Source: Belnapia mucosa
GTDB lineage: Bacteria > Pseudomonadota > Alphaproteobacteria > Acetobacterales > Acetobacteraceae
Assembly: GCF_016775475.1 (NCBI RefSeq)
Contig: NZ_JAEUXJ010000022.1
Location: forward strand, 1-49,751
Direction: 5' to 3'
DNA: 49,751 bases
Below the pieces are notes generated by a model. That model was not told the origin of the DNA. It saw nothing but the letters and a program-made list of their open reading frames with translations, and ran no database searches. Shown here piece after piece: positions 40,712-49,149 of this stretch. Position 1 is the stretch's first letter; every line of letters starts with the position of its first letter. The translations under genes were made by a program, and so were the position numbers.

Positions 40712-41953
40712 ATGACCATCGGCCGACGCGCTCTACTCGGCGCTTCTCCTTTTGCCATCCTATCCGCGTCGGGGCCTTCCAGGGCACAGCCGACGAGCAA
40801 TCTCATCCGGCTCGGTGCGCTGACCGATATGTCCGGGCCGTACCGGGATGTCGAGGGGCCGACCGGAACCGCATGCGTGCAGCAGGCCGTGGCGGAGTTC
40901 ACCGCGCAGAACCCTGACATCCGCGTCGAGATCATCAGCGCGGATCACCAGAACCGCCCGGACATCGCCAGCGCCATCGTGCGCGAGTGGATCGACCGGG
41001 CCGGGGTCGATGCCCTTGTCCAGGTCGGCAATACTGCGGTGGCGCTGGCGGCCAATACCGTCGCCCGCGAGAAGGACAAGGTGCATCTGAACACGGGTGC
41101 TCTGTCCTCCGTTCTCACCGGCGCGCAGTGCTCGCCCAACCTCGTGCATGGTCCGCTCGACACCTGGGCCATGGGGCATGCCACCGCCACGGCCCTGACG
41201 AAGGCGGGTGGCGATAGCTGGTTCTTCGTGACCGCTGATTATGCCTTCGGTCACGCCTTGCAGGAGGATGCGTCGCAGTTCGTCCGCAGTGCCGGCGGCA
41301 GGGTCGTCGGTAGCGTGAGGCATCCATTTCCCGGAACTACCGACTTCGCATCCTTCCTGCTGCAAGCCCAGTCGAGCCGGGCGAAGATCGTCGCGCTGGC
41401 GCATTCCGGCGCAGATCTGATCAACTGCATGAAGCAGACCCAGGAATTCGGTCTGACACGGCGCGGCACCAAGATCGCAGGCCTGGGCGCGCTGATCACG
41501 GATGTCGCTGGCATGGGGCTGCCATTGGCCCAGGGCCTGGTGCTGACCGAAAGCTTCTATTGGGATCTGAACGACCGGACCCGCGCCTTCTACAACCGCG
41601 TGAAGGGGCGTTTCGAGCGGCCGACCATATTGCCAAACTCCTTGCATGCCGGTGCCTACGCAGCGACCGTGCATTACTTGAAAACAGTCAAGGAGATGGG
41701 AGTGGCCGAGGCCAAGCTGTCAGGCCAGCGGACGGTCGCCCAAATGAAGCGGATGCCGACCGACGACGATGCTTTTGGCCAAGGCATGATCCGCCAGGAC
41801 GGCCAAATGATCGCCCCGGTGCATTTGTTCCAGGTCAAGGCACCGGAGGAAAGCCGTAACCCCAGCGACCTCTTCAAGGTGCTGGAGACCGTGCCGGCCG
41901 AGCAGGCTTTCCGTCCCTTGACGGAAGGCGGTTGTCCATTGCTGCGGAACTGA
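40712..41953 (+). CDS. Orphan periplasmic binding protein, branched-chain amino acid type
   Basis: The start is at 40712 with AGGGAGGG in front, giving 413 residues. The N-terminus MTIGRRALLGASPFAILSAS is a twin-arginine-like signal ending near SRAQ. The Peripla_BP_6 fold is seen in LGALTDMSGPYRDVEGPTG, FFVTADYAFGHALQEDASQF, and LIKQTQEFG-like CMKQTQEFGLTRRGTKIAG. No permease or ATPase gene is next to it, so it is an orphan or serves a distant transporter. Codon choice looks less GC-biased than its neighbours (CATATT, TTGCCA, AAAACA), which may mean transfer. Confidence 0.9.
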   Translation: MTIGRRALLGASPFAILSASGPSRAQPTSNLIRLGALTDMSGPYRDVEGPTGTACVQQAVAEFTAQNPDIRVEIISADHQNRPDIASAIVREWIDRAGVDALVQVGNTAVALAANTVAREKDKVHLNTGALSSVLTGAQCSPNLVHGPLDTWAMGHATATALTKAGGDSWFFVTADYAFGHALQEDASQFVRSAGGRVVGSVRHPFPGTTDFASFLLQAQSSRAKIVALAHSGADLINCMKQTQEFGLTRRGTKIAGLGALITDVAGMGLPLAQGLVLTESFYWDLNDRTRAFYNRVKGRFERPTILPNSLHAGAYAATVHYLKTVKEMGVAEAKLSGQRTVAQMKRMPTDDDAFGQGMIRQDGQMIAPVHLFQVKAPEESRNPSDLFKVLETVPAEQAFRPLTEGGCPLLRN

Positions 41954-42102
41954 ATTCGACCCTGGTCATTCAGTCAGGCGCCGCATCTGATCCCACACCA
42001 CTCAGCGCGCCCGCGGATGCAGGGAGGTGTCGTTGCCACGGTTCCATGGCATCGCGCCGCGGGCGACCTGCATCCTGCGACGCAAGGCACGGGCGTGCCG
42101 CA

Positions 42103-44691
42103 TCACGGCCGGGACGCGATGACGAAGGCTTCCGCCACCATCGCCTCCTCGCCGAGGGCCGCGCCGCTTGCCGCCAGCCGTTCGAGCTCCTCCGGGGTCA
42201 GGCGCTGGCGCAGGACCGTCAGCAGCCGGTCATGCACGGCCTGCGAGCCAAAGCTGCGCAGGATGCCCCGCTGCGCGTGACAGGACTGGACATAGCCGAA
42301 GAGCCGCCCCGCCGTGGCGAGGCTGCCCTCGACTGCCGCGATCAGCGCCAGCCTCTCGATATTGGCGGCCACCTCATGCGGCAGCCCCATCAGCTGCGCC
42401 GCGGCCAGCCTTTCGGCGATGATGGGGCGCGCGCCGTCGATGTCGCCCTCCGCGAGCCGGTAGGAGGCCACCGCCCCGGCGATGTGCTGCACCCAGGGGA
42501 AGAAGGCCTGCGCCGGGCTGAGGGAGGCCAGCGCCTCCTGCGCGACCGCGATGGCCTCGCCCATCCGGCCGGCCGCGCAGTGGAGTTCGGCCATGCTCCC
42601 CAGCGTCAGGGCGACGTCCCGCAGGCCGCGGAGGCGCCGGGAGATGAAGAGCGCCTCCTCCAGCTTCGCGCGCGCCGCATCGGGCCGGTTGTCGCGCAGG
42701 TGGAAGGCCGCGCGGGCCCTCAGGCAGGAGACGAGTGCCCTGCTCGGCTTCTCGCCGCGCAGCAGGTCCTCGGCCTCGTCGAGCAGGGGGCCGGCAGCGG
42801 CGAGATCGCCGGCCAGGATGTGCTGCCAGGCCTGGCGCCACAGCGCACGCCCGAGGTCGATCCGGCTGCCGGCGGCACGGAACAGCGCGGCCGCCCGGCG
42901 CGCGGCGTCGAGCGCCTGGGCTCCCCTCGGCGCGACCCATCCGCAGCGACCGAGCCATAGCCGGCCGGCGATGTCGGGTGGCGTCGCTTCGTCGATCCGG
43001 GAGATTGCGAGGTCGAACCAGCATTGCAACTCGCCCGTCAGGGAGAGCTCGGCCCAGACATGTTCGGTATGGCTCGTCAGCTCCAGGCCGAGCCGCTCGT
43101 CGCCATCCGGCCCGAAGGCCCAGGCGAGGCCCGCCCGCAGGTTCTCGATCTCGGGCGCATAGAGTGCGACCCACTCCTCGTCGGATATGAAAGGCCAGTC
43201 CGCCTCGGCCCGTTCGTAGGCTTTCACCAGCCACCGTGCCAGATTGCGCCGCCCCTCAGCCAGTTCAGCCGCGGAGAGGCGCTCGGCGGCGTAGTAGCGC
43301 GTCGAGTCCAGCAGCCGGTAGCGCGCTTGCATTCCTGTCAGGTCTGCCTGCACCAGCGATTTGTCCACCAGGGATGCGATCAGGCCGCAGACCGCGTCCT
43401 CTCCCGAGGCGCAACCCGCCAGGAAGGCGGCGGAGCCCGCCGTCCAGGTGCCGCTGAAGACGGACAGGCGCAGCAGCAGCGCGCGCTCCAGCGGCCCGAG
43501 CCGGTCGAGGCTCCATCCGATCGTGGCGCGGAGCGTCTGCTGCCGCGCCAGCGCGGTGCGCCGCCCGGCGGTGAGCAACTCGAAATGGCGCTCCAGCCTC
43601 TCGCGCAGCTCCGCCAGGGTCATCGCCTGCAAGGCCGGGGCGGCGAGCTCGATGGCGAGCGGGATGCCGTCCAGGCGCTGGCAGATCCGCATGATCTCGC
43701 GCGCATCCGCATCGCCCGGCACGAACTCGCCAAGCGCCGCGCGGGCGCGCTCGACGAAGAGCTCGCTGGCGGGATACTCCGACAGCCGCGTGGCGGTGAT
43801 GGCGGCATCGGGTGCCGCCGCGTCCAGGGGCTGCAACCGGTGGAGCCGCTCGCCTTCGGCGCGCAGCGGCTCGCGGCTGGTCGCCAGGATGACGATGCCG
43901 GGGCAGCTTCGCAGGATCGCCTCGGCGGCGTCGGCGGCGGCCTGGAGCAGATGCTCGCAGCCGTCGAGCACCAGGAGCCCGCGCCTGGCCGCCAGCGCCG
44001 CGACCACGACGCGGAGTGCGTCGCCGTCACCGACCTCGACGCCGAGGGCGGCGGCGATCGTCGCAATGACGAGCCGAGGCTCCTCCACCGGGCCGAGATC
44101 GGCAAACCAGGCACCCTCGGCGTCGGAGCGCCGGATGCGGTCGGCGGCGGCCAGGGCGAGCCGTGTCTTGCCGACGCCGCCCGCTCCCACGACCGTGACG
44201 AGGTGCGATTCGCTAAGGTGCGCCGCCACCCGGTCGAGGTCGCCGTCGCGGCCGATGAGCTTTGTCAGCGGCCGGGGCAGGTCACCCGGCCAGGGCACAG
44301 CGCCCGCCGGAGCCGGCGCCTTCGTCTGGGCCGGCGGCAGGGGGGACGGGGCGGGCCGGGGCTGCGGCCCGCCCTCGGCCGGGCTCTCGGTCACGGGCGC
44401 GACGAAGCGGTACCCCCGCCCGGACAGCGTGGCGATGATGCCGCTGCCGAGAAGCTTGCGCAGGCCGGCGACATGGACGGTCAGGTTGCCCTCCTCGACG
44501 ACACGGCCGGGCCAGACCAGCTCCATGAGCTCGTCCTTCGGGACGACGCGGTCGCGGCGCTCGACCAGGGCGAGGAGCAGGTCGAAGGCGCGCCCGCGGA
44601 CCGGGACCTCCCGTCCCTCGGCGGCCAGGATGCGGCGGTCCGGGACGAGGCGAAAGGGCCCGAAGGCGAAGGCTTTCGCGGTCTCGGCCAT
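42103..44691 (-). CDS. Winged-helix regulator with STAND-like ATPase and TPR-like C-terminus
   Basis: The product is 862 residues. Residues 8-100 form an OmpR-type winged helix (FGPFRLVPDRRILAAEG, RDRVVPKDELMELVWPGRVV, ATLSGRGYRFVAPV). A proline-rich linker follows. The ATPase has GAGGVGKTRLAL (Walker A, 169-176), LLVLDGCEHLL (Walker B) and LATSREPLRAEGERLHRLQP. About 480-862 are helical repeats of TPR character. Similar proteins are DNA-binding ATPase switches that sense a ligand. There is no kinase or receiver domain. It is divergent from the exported hydrolase, so control of that gene is plausible but unproven. Confidence 0.9.
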   Translation of the reverse strand: MAETAKAFAFGPFRLVPDRRILAAEGREVPVRGRAFDLLLALVERRDRVVPKDELMELVWPGRVVEEGNLTVHVAGLRKLLGSGIIATLSGRGYRFVAPVTESPAEGGPQPRPAPSPLPPAQTKAPAPAGAVPWPGDLPRPLTKLIGRDGDLDRVAAHLSESHLVTVVGAGGVGKTRLALAAADRIRRSDAEGAWFADLGPVEEPRLVIATIAAALGVEVGDGDALRVVVAALAARRGLLVLDGCEHLLQAAADAAEAILRSCPGIVILATSREPLRAEGERLHRLQPLDAAAPDAAITATRLSEYPASELFVERARAALGEFVPGDADAREIMRICQRLDGIPLAIELAAPALQAMTLAELRERLERHFELLTAGRRTALARQQTLRATIGWSLDRLGPLERALLLRLSVFSGTWTAGSAAFLAGCASGEDAVCGLIASLVDKSLVQADLTGMQARYRLLDSTRYYAAERLSAAELAEGRRNLARWLVKAYERAEADWPFISDEEWVALYAPEIENLRAGLAWAFGPDGDERLGLELTSHTEHVWAELSLTGELQCWFDLAISRIDEATPPDIAGRLWLGRCGWVAPRGAQALDAARRAAALFRAAGSRIDLGRALWRQAWQHILAGDLAAAGPLLDEAEDLLRGEKPSRALVSCLRARAAFHLRDNRPDAARAKLEEALFISRRLRGLRDVALTLGSMAELHCAAGRMGEAIAVAQEALASLSPAQAFFPWVQHIAGAVASYRLAEGDIDGARPIIAERLAAAQLMGLPHEVAANIERLALIAAVEGSLATAGRLFGYVQSCHAQRGILRSFGSQAVHDRLLTVLRQRLTPEELERLAASGAALGEEAMVAEAFVIASRP

Positions 44692-45023
44692 GGTGACGCG
44701 CCTCCCTTTGGAAAAATTTGGGTTTCTTCGCTCGGCGCCGCCACCCGCTGGCCGCCATCATCCCGATGCGGGGCAGACTACCCCGGCAGGCCCAGCCAAC
44801 CCACCCCGCCCCTTGGGGCGGAGGAGGTGGGGCACGCCCTGGATGCCCTCCGTGCGACCGCCGCGACGTGGCCGCGCCCCGCGCATGCGCACAGGTCTCC
44901 GAACGCTCGGGAATTTTGGATCTTTTTGGCGGCACGACAAGGATTCCGGGCCGCCGGAGCGTGATCCTGGCGATGGCCGTCGCTGACCGCCCGCCTCCCG
45001 CTCCCCCGGAAAGGAACCCCGTC
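44692..45023. other. 332-nt divergent intergenic region
   Basis: It separates the ATPase regulator (minus) from the alpha/beta hydrolase (plus). AAGGGAGG precedes the regulator ATG. On the plus strand TTGGAT (44916-44921), 17 nt, AAGGAT (44939-44944) is a weak promoter candidate, 80 nt before the hydrolase. AT-rich GAATTTTGGATCTTTTT and AAAAATTTGGG flank the region. It is the natural place for regulator binding. No clear repeat operator is seen. Confidence 0.4.
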
Positions 45024-45824
45024 ATGTCCGCCACCCGTCGCGATATCGTCGTCTCCGCCGCCGCCGCTGCCACCATCGCCGCCGCCGCCGCCGCCCAGGC
45101 GCAGCCCTCCGGCCCCGGCCCCAACCCCCAGCCCGTCCGGAACGTCGTGCTCGTGCACGGCGCCTTCGCCGACGGCTCCGGCTGGCGCGGCGTCCATGAC
45201 GCGCTGACCGGCCACGGCTATCGCGTCAGCATCGTCCAGAACCCGCTCACCTCGCTCGCCGACGACGTCGCCGCCACGCGCCGCATCCTGGACCGCCAGG
45301 ATGGGCCGGCCATCCTCGTCGGCCATAGCTGGGGTGGCACCGTGATCACCGAGGCGGGCGTCCATCCGAAGGTCGCCGGCCTTGTCTATGTCTCGGCCCT
45401 GTCGCCCGACGCCGGCGAGACCACGGCGCAGCAATACGAGGGCTTCGTCACGCCGCCCGAATTCGTCCTCGACACCGGTGCCGATGGCTTCGGCTTCGTG
45501 AAGGCGGAGGCGTTCAAGGCCGGCTTCGCGGCCGACACGAGCGATGCCGATGCCGCGTTCATGCGCGACTCCCAGGTGCCGATCGCCATGGCGGCCTTCG
45601 GCACGAAGCTGGGGCAGGCCGCCTGGCGCAGCCGGCCGAGCTGGGCGGTGATCGCCACCGACGACAAGGCCTTCGACCAGCGCATGCTGCGCCACATGGC
45701 GAGCCGCATCGGCGCCAAGGTCACCGAGGTCGCGGCCAGCCATGCAGTCTTCATGACCCAGCCCAAGGTCGTCGCGGCCGTCATCGACGAGGCCGCGCGC
45801 GAAGCTCCCCGCGCGCGCCGCTGA
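45024..45824 (+). CDS. Exported alpha/beta hydrolase
   Basis: The start at 45024 has AAAGGAACCCC in front and gives 266 residues. MSATRRDIVVSAAAAATIAA with AQAQ is a twin-arginine signal peptide. The fold shows VVLVHGAFADGSGWRGVHD (oxyanion His-Gly), the nucleophile Ser102 in VGHSWGGTVITEAG, and a catalytic His near 240 (ASHAVFMTQP). It belongs to the esterase-like group related to EstC/salicylate-esterase types. It is likely periplasmic, with an unknown ester substrate. A hairpin follows before the GMC gene. Confidence 0.92.
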   Translation: MSATRRDIVVSAAAAATIAAAAAAQAQPSGPGPNPQPVRNVVLVHGAFADGSGWRGVHDALTGHGYRVSIVQNPLTSLADDVAATRRILDRQDGPAILVGHSWGGTVITEAGVHPKVAGLVYVSALSPDAGETTAQQYEGFVTPPEFVLDTGADGFGFVKAEAFKAGFAADTSDADAAFMRDSQVPIAMAAFGTKLGQAAWRSRPSWAVIATDDKAFDQRMLRHMASRIGAKVTEVAASHAVFMTQPKVVAAVIDEAAREAPRARR

Positions 45825-45842
45825 CCGCCCCTGAACCCACCC

Positions 45843-45879
45843 GCCGGCAGCCGCCCAAGCCACGGGCCCGGCTGCCGGC
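45843..45879 (+). terminator. Hairpin after the alpha/beta hydrolase gene
   Basis: GCCGGCAGCCG (45843-45853) pairs perfectly with CGGCTGCCGGC (45869-45879), 18 nt after the stop. The 15-nt loop contains a further CCC/GGG. There is no T-run. It may separate the hydrolase from the GMC gene, whose ATG lies 50 nt on. Confidence 0.5.
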
Positions 45880-45928
45880 CTGACGGGTCGCGCCGACGGC
45901 TCCGTGCCCGTTCGGGCGACCTCATTCG

Positions 45929-47566
45929 ATGCAACAGGACATTCCGGTGATGATCGATACCGCCTCTCCCGAGGACCGCGACTTTGCCATGCAGGCGCGT
46001 GACAACCAGGCGCAGCTCTCGGCTCGGCTGCAATCCCGCTACGATGTCGTGGTCTGCGGCGCCGGTGCCTCCGGCTCGGTCGTCGCGCGGCGGCTGGCGG
46101 AGAACCCGGACGTTCAGGTGCTGCTGCTCGAGGCCGGAGGCAGCGACGAGGCCGAGGCGGTGCTGGACCCAGCGCTGTGGCCTACCAACCTCGGCAGCGA
46201 GCGGGACTGGGGCTTCCAGGCGGAGCCGAACCCGCACCTGAACGGGCGGCAGCTTCCGCTCTCCATGGGCAAGGGCCTCGGCGGCGGTTCCAGCATCAAC
46301 GTGGCGGTCTGGGCACGCGGCCATCGCAGCGACTGGGACTTCTTCGCCGCCGAATCCGGCGATCCGGGCTGGGGCTACGAGAATGTCCTCGATACCTATC
46401 GCCGCATCGAGGACTGGCAGGGAGCGCCCGACCCGCAATACCGCGGCACGGGCGGGCCCGTCTGGGTGCAGCCCGCGGCCGACCCAAGCCCGATCGCCAC
46501 CGCGATGCTGGAGGCCGCGGGCGAGATCGGCATCCCGAGCTTCGCGCATCCGAACGGCCGCATGATGGAGGGCGAGGGCGGGGCTGCCATCAGCGACCTG
46601 CTGGTCCGCAACGGCCGCCGCCACTCGCTCTTCCGCGCCTATGTGCGGCCCTGGCTCGGCCGTCCCAACCTGACCGTGCTGACCGGCGCCCTCGTCCGTC
46701 GGGTGACGTTCGAGGGCCGCCGTGCGACGGGCGTCGAGTTCCTGCGCGATGGCCGGGTCATGACGGTCAGCGCCGGCACCGAGGTCGTGCTGTCGCTCGG
46801 CGCGATCCAGACGCCGAAGGTGCTGATGCATTCGGGCATCGGCGATCACGAGGATCTTGCGCGGGTCGGCATCCCGCTGCTGCAGCATCTGCCGGGCGTC
46901 GGCCGGAACTTCCAGGACCACGTCTCCTTCGGCTGCACCTGGGAGTATGCCGAGCCGATCGCGCCGCGGAACAGCGGCAGCGAGGCGACGCTGTATTGGA
47001 AAAGCCGGCCCGGGCTCGACGCGCCGGACCTGCTGTTCTGCCAGGTCGAGTTCCCCGTGCCGAGCGACCGCACCGCGGCACGGGGCGTGCCCGCGCATGG
47101 GTGGACGATGTTCGCGGGCCTCGCGCAGCCCGCCAGCCGCGGGCGCCTTTGCCTGCGGACCGCCGATCCCACGGCGCCGCTCGCCGTCGAGGCGAATTTC
47201 CTGTCCGACCCGGCCGACATGGCGACGGCGCGGGCCTGTGTCGAGCTCTGCCGCGCGCTGGGCAATGCACAAGCCTTCCGTCCTTTCGTGCGCGGCGAGG
47301 CGATGCCGGGCGATCTGACGGGCGAGGCGCTTGACGAGTACGTCCGCGACGCCGCCGTCACCTACTGGCACCAGAGTGGCACGGCCAGGATGGGGCGGGA
47401 CGCGATGTCGGTCGTGGACGGCACGCTCAAGGTCCATGGCGTGGACGGCTTGCGGGTGGCGGACGGCTCGATCATGCCGCGCGTGACCACCGGCAATACC
47501 CAGGCGCCCTGCGCGATTATCGGCGAGCGCGCCGCCGCGATGATTCGCCAGGCGCACGGGCTGTAG
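45929..47566 (+). CDS. GMC-family FAD oxidoreductase
   Basis: The product is 545 residues. The FAD fold is VVVCGAGASGSVVARRLAEN (residues 40-59). GMC signature 1 lies in GKGLGGGSSINVAVWARGHR, signature 2 in EVVLSLGAIQTPKVLMHSG. The catalytic end has TYWHQSGTARMG (active His) and PRVTTGNTQAPCAIIGERAA. It oxidises an alcohol, as choline or glucose dehydrogenases do; the substrate is unknown. The start may instead be the ATG at 45950 (MIDTASPEDRD). No signal peptide is seen. The remains of an SDR gene begin 17 nt after its stop on the other strand. Confidence 0.93.
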   Translation: MQQDIPVMIDTASPEDRDFAMQARDNQAQLSARLQSRYDVVVCGAGASGSVVARRLAENPDVQVLLLEAGGSDEAEAVLDPALWPTNLGSERDWGFQAEPNPHLNGRQLPLSMGKGLGGGSSINVAVWARGHRSDWDFFAAESGDPGWGYENVLDTYRRIEDWQGAPDPQYRGTGGPVWVQPAADPSPIATAMLEAAGEIGIPSFAHPNGRMMEGEGGAAISDLLVRNGRRHSLFRAYVRPWLGRPNLTVLTGALVRRVTFEGRRATGVEFLRDGRVMTVSAGTEVVLSLGAIQTPKVLMHSGIGDHEDLARVGIPLLQHLPGVGRNFQDHVSFGCTWEYAEPIAPRNSGSEATLYWKSRPGLDAPDLLFCQVEFPVPSDRTAARGVPAHGWTMFAGLAQPASRGRLCLRTADPTAPLAVEANFLSDPADMATARACVELCRALGNAQAFRPFVRGEAMPGDLTGEALDEYVRDAAVTYWHQSGTARMGRDAMSVVDGTLKVHGVDGLRVADGSIMPRVTTGNTQAPCAIIGERAAAMIRQAHGL

Positions 47567-47582
47567 CCGCCGCCGGCGGACG

Positions 47583-47997
47583 CAGCGGCAGGCGGCGCTG
47601 GATGGACGCGACATGGATCATGACCCCTGAGCCGCGCGCGATCATCTGCGGCAGGAGCAATCGATCGAGCCGCACCGCCGGCATGAGGTTCAGGTCGAAC
47701 TCGGCGCGCCAGTGATCCTCCGTCAAGGGGGCGAATCCCCCACCCGGTGCGGTGGACCCGCCGAGGACATGCACCGGCACGTCAGCGCCGCCGAGGCGCT
47801 CCATGGCCGCTTCCGTGAGGGCGCGGGTGCCTTCAGGGCTCGTGAGGTCGAGGGCCAGGAAGTCGGCGCCCGCGAGACCCTCGGCCTTTGCCGCGCCGCA
47901 GTCATGACCCTTGCCCCGCGTCGAGGAAGCGGCGGGCGATCGCCCACCGGGCGCCCTTGCTGCCAGCCGTGACGGGGACACGGCGCTCCTCGAAATC
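47583..47997 (-). pseudogene. SDR-family oxidoreductase remnant, frameshifted and truncated
   Basis: Read on the minus strand from 47997, the pieces ADFEERRVPVTAGSKGARWA with IARRFLDAG, then ARVMTAARQRP, then EGLAGADFLALDLTSPEG to GSGVMIHVASIQRRLPL lie in three different frames but make one continuous SDR protein in order. Two one-base losses, near 47917 and 47889, explain the shifts. No start codon remains, and the protein stops before the YxxxK active site, where the sequence gives way to the 3' end of the GMC gene. The NAD fold survives only as TAGSKGARWA (normally TGGSKGIG). Confidence 0.82.
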
Positions 47998-48020
47998 GGC
48001 GCAATTATTCTGCGGCGGTA

Positions 48021-48347
48021 TCAGGCGACATCCAACCCAGCGATCGCGCCGTCGCGGAGCGTGAATTGGAAGATGAAGCGGATCGGGCTGCCGGGGAAAT
48101 CGCCGGCGGTCGGGCCCTCCACGATGATGTGGCCATCCTGTTTGCGCCACGCCTCGGGCGTGAAGACGGCCTTGGCGGCAATCGTCGCCGAGTTGATCCA
48201 GGCCCTGATCTCGTCATGGCCCGTATGGCGCCCGCCATCGTCGCGCACCACCGCATCCGGCGCGAAGGACGCCAGCATGCCGTCCGTGTCGAGGCAGGCA
48301 TTGGCCGCGGCATAAGCCGCGATCGGTGTCGGCAGGTCGTTGATCAT
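48021..48347 (-). CDS. SnoaL-like (NTF2-fold) protein
   Basis: The start is the ATG at 48347 (MINDLPTPIAAYAAANACLD), preceded by GGAGACCTGCC. The product is 108 residues with the NTF2-like pattern: LASFAPDAVVRDDGGRHTGH, DEIRAWINSA, then HIIVEGPTAGDFPGSPIRF and a closing FTLRDGAIAGLDV. Such small proteins can be isomerases, hydratases or binding proteins; which is unknown. It lies upstream of the SDR remnant on the same strand and is divergent from the HxlR gene, a common arrangement for HxlR targets. Confidence 0.87.
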   Translation of the reverse strand: MINDLPTPIAAYAAANACLDTDGMLASFAPDAVVRDDGGRHTGHDEIRAWINSATIAAKAVFTPEAWRKQDGHIIVEGPTAGDFPGSPIRFIFQFTLRDGAIAGLDVA

Positions 48348-48401
48348 GGCAGGTCTCCGCGGTTGCTTGCTCCACGGTGAAGCTGTTTCTAGGCTGCCCA
48401 A

Positions 48402-48842
48402 ATGACAAGAACGGACGAAAATGTAAGCGACTCACCCCGGGGTAAGCGTGTGACCTACACGCCTGAGTCCGCCGCGCAGGGGGTGCAGAACGTCATTCGG
48501 GTGCTCGAAGGGCGTTGGAAGCTCGTGATCCTGTTTCAGCTCTTCGGCGGACAGGTCCGGCGCTTCTCCGATCTCGAGCGCGCCATTCCCGGCGTGTCGC
48601 AGAAGATGCTGATTCAGCAGTTGCGCCAGCTCGAGGCCGACGGCGTCGTGGTGCGCATCGTCCATCACCAGGTGCCGCCGAAGGTCGAGTACCGCCTGAC
48701 CGAGTGGGGGCAGTCGCTCTGCCCGGCGCTCGATGCCCTTCTCATCTGGGCGGAACGCGCGCCGCCCGAGCTGGGCTCGCGGTTCGATGCGGCGGTGCGG
48801 GGCGACCAGCAGGGTTTGCGTCGGCTTGTGGACGAAGGCTGA
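48402..48842 (+). CDS. HxlR-family transcriptional regulator
   Basis: The product is 146 residues. The winged-helix core is VIRVLEGRWKLVILFQLFGG, VRRFSDLERAIPGVSQKML, QQLRQLEADGVVVRIV and PPKVEYRLTEWGQSL. The N-terminal Cys-Pro of redox-sensing members is missing, so another signal is likely. The 54-nt gap to the SnoaL-like gene probably holds its operator, and that gene is the obvious target. Confidence 0.93.
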   Translation: MTRTDENVSDSPRGKRVTYTPESAAQGVQNVIRVLEGRWKLVILFQLFGGQVRRFSDLERAIPGVSQKMLIQQLRQLEADGVVVRIVHHQVPPKVEYRLTEWGQSLCPALDALLIWAERAPPELGSRFDAAVRGDQQGLRRLVDEG

Positions 48843-49149
48843 GAACGACACACTGCTTGTGGTCGCCCACCATCTTACCGAGCTCTCGACATTCCGGCGC
48901 GGCTCCAAGCTCGAGCTATGCCGCTGCGGATGCGGATGCGGGCAGATCCGACTTACGTCCGCTCACGAGAGCGGATCGGACGCTCGGGGCGTCGGCACCA
49001 GGGGCAGGGGAGAGTTCCAGCCCTGAAGTGGTATAGCGGCGCACCTTGCGTCCGGGGCTCGCGCGATCCTCTAATGAGAGTTGTGCGCAGATGTGCTTGC
49101 AGCGGCGCGGCGTAGTCTGATTCCCTCGCTTGATCGGTGGGAGGCGACG
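48843..49149. other. 307-nt stretch between HxlR and the IS5 remnant
   Basis: No gene is recognised. GTCCGCTCAC..GAGAGCGGATCGGAC (about 48957-48981) can form an interrupted hairpin. The left edge of the IS element probably lies here, perhaps around 49075 (GAGAGTTGTGCGCAGATGTG), but without the other end no inverted repeat can be confirmed. Confidence 0.4.

Noticed and set aside
43024..47614. Frames of 646 codons (plus) and 742 codons (minus) opposite the ATPase regulator and the GMC gene
   Set aside because: They overlap complete, motif-bearing genes over their whole length and show no domain of their own.
47902..48150. Minus-strand 82-codon frame as a separate small gene
   Set aside because: Its last part is the N-terminal piece of the SDR remnant, and its first part overlaps the SnoaL-like gene.
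48843..49149. Cys-rich short frame (CRCGCGCG) or a tRNA in the gap before the IS
   Set aside because: The Cys run comes from a TGCGGA-type repeat without zinc-ribbon spacing, and no cloverleaf with a TTC loop can be drawn.
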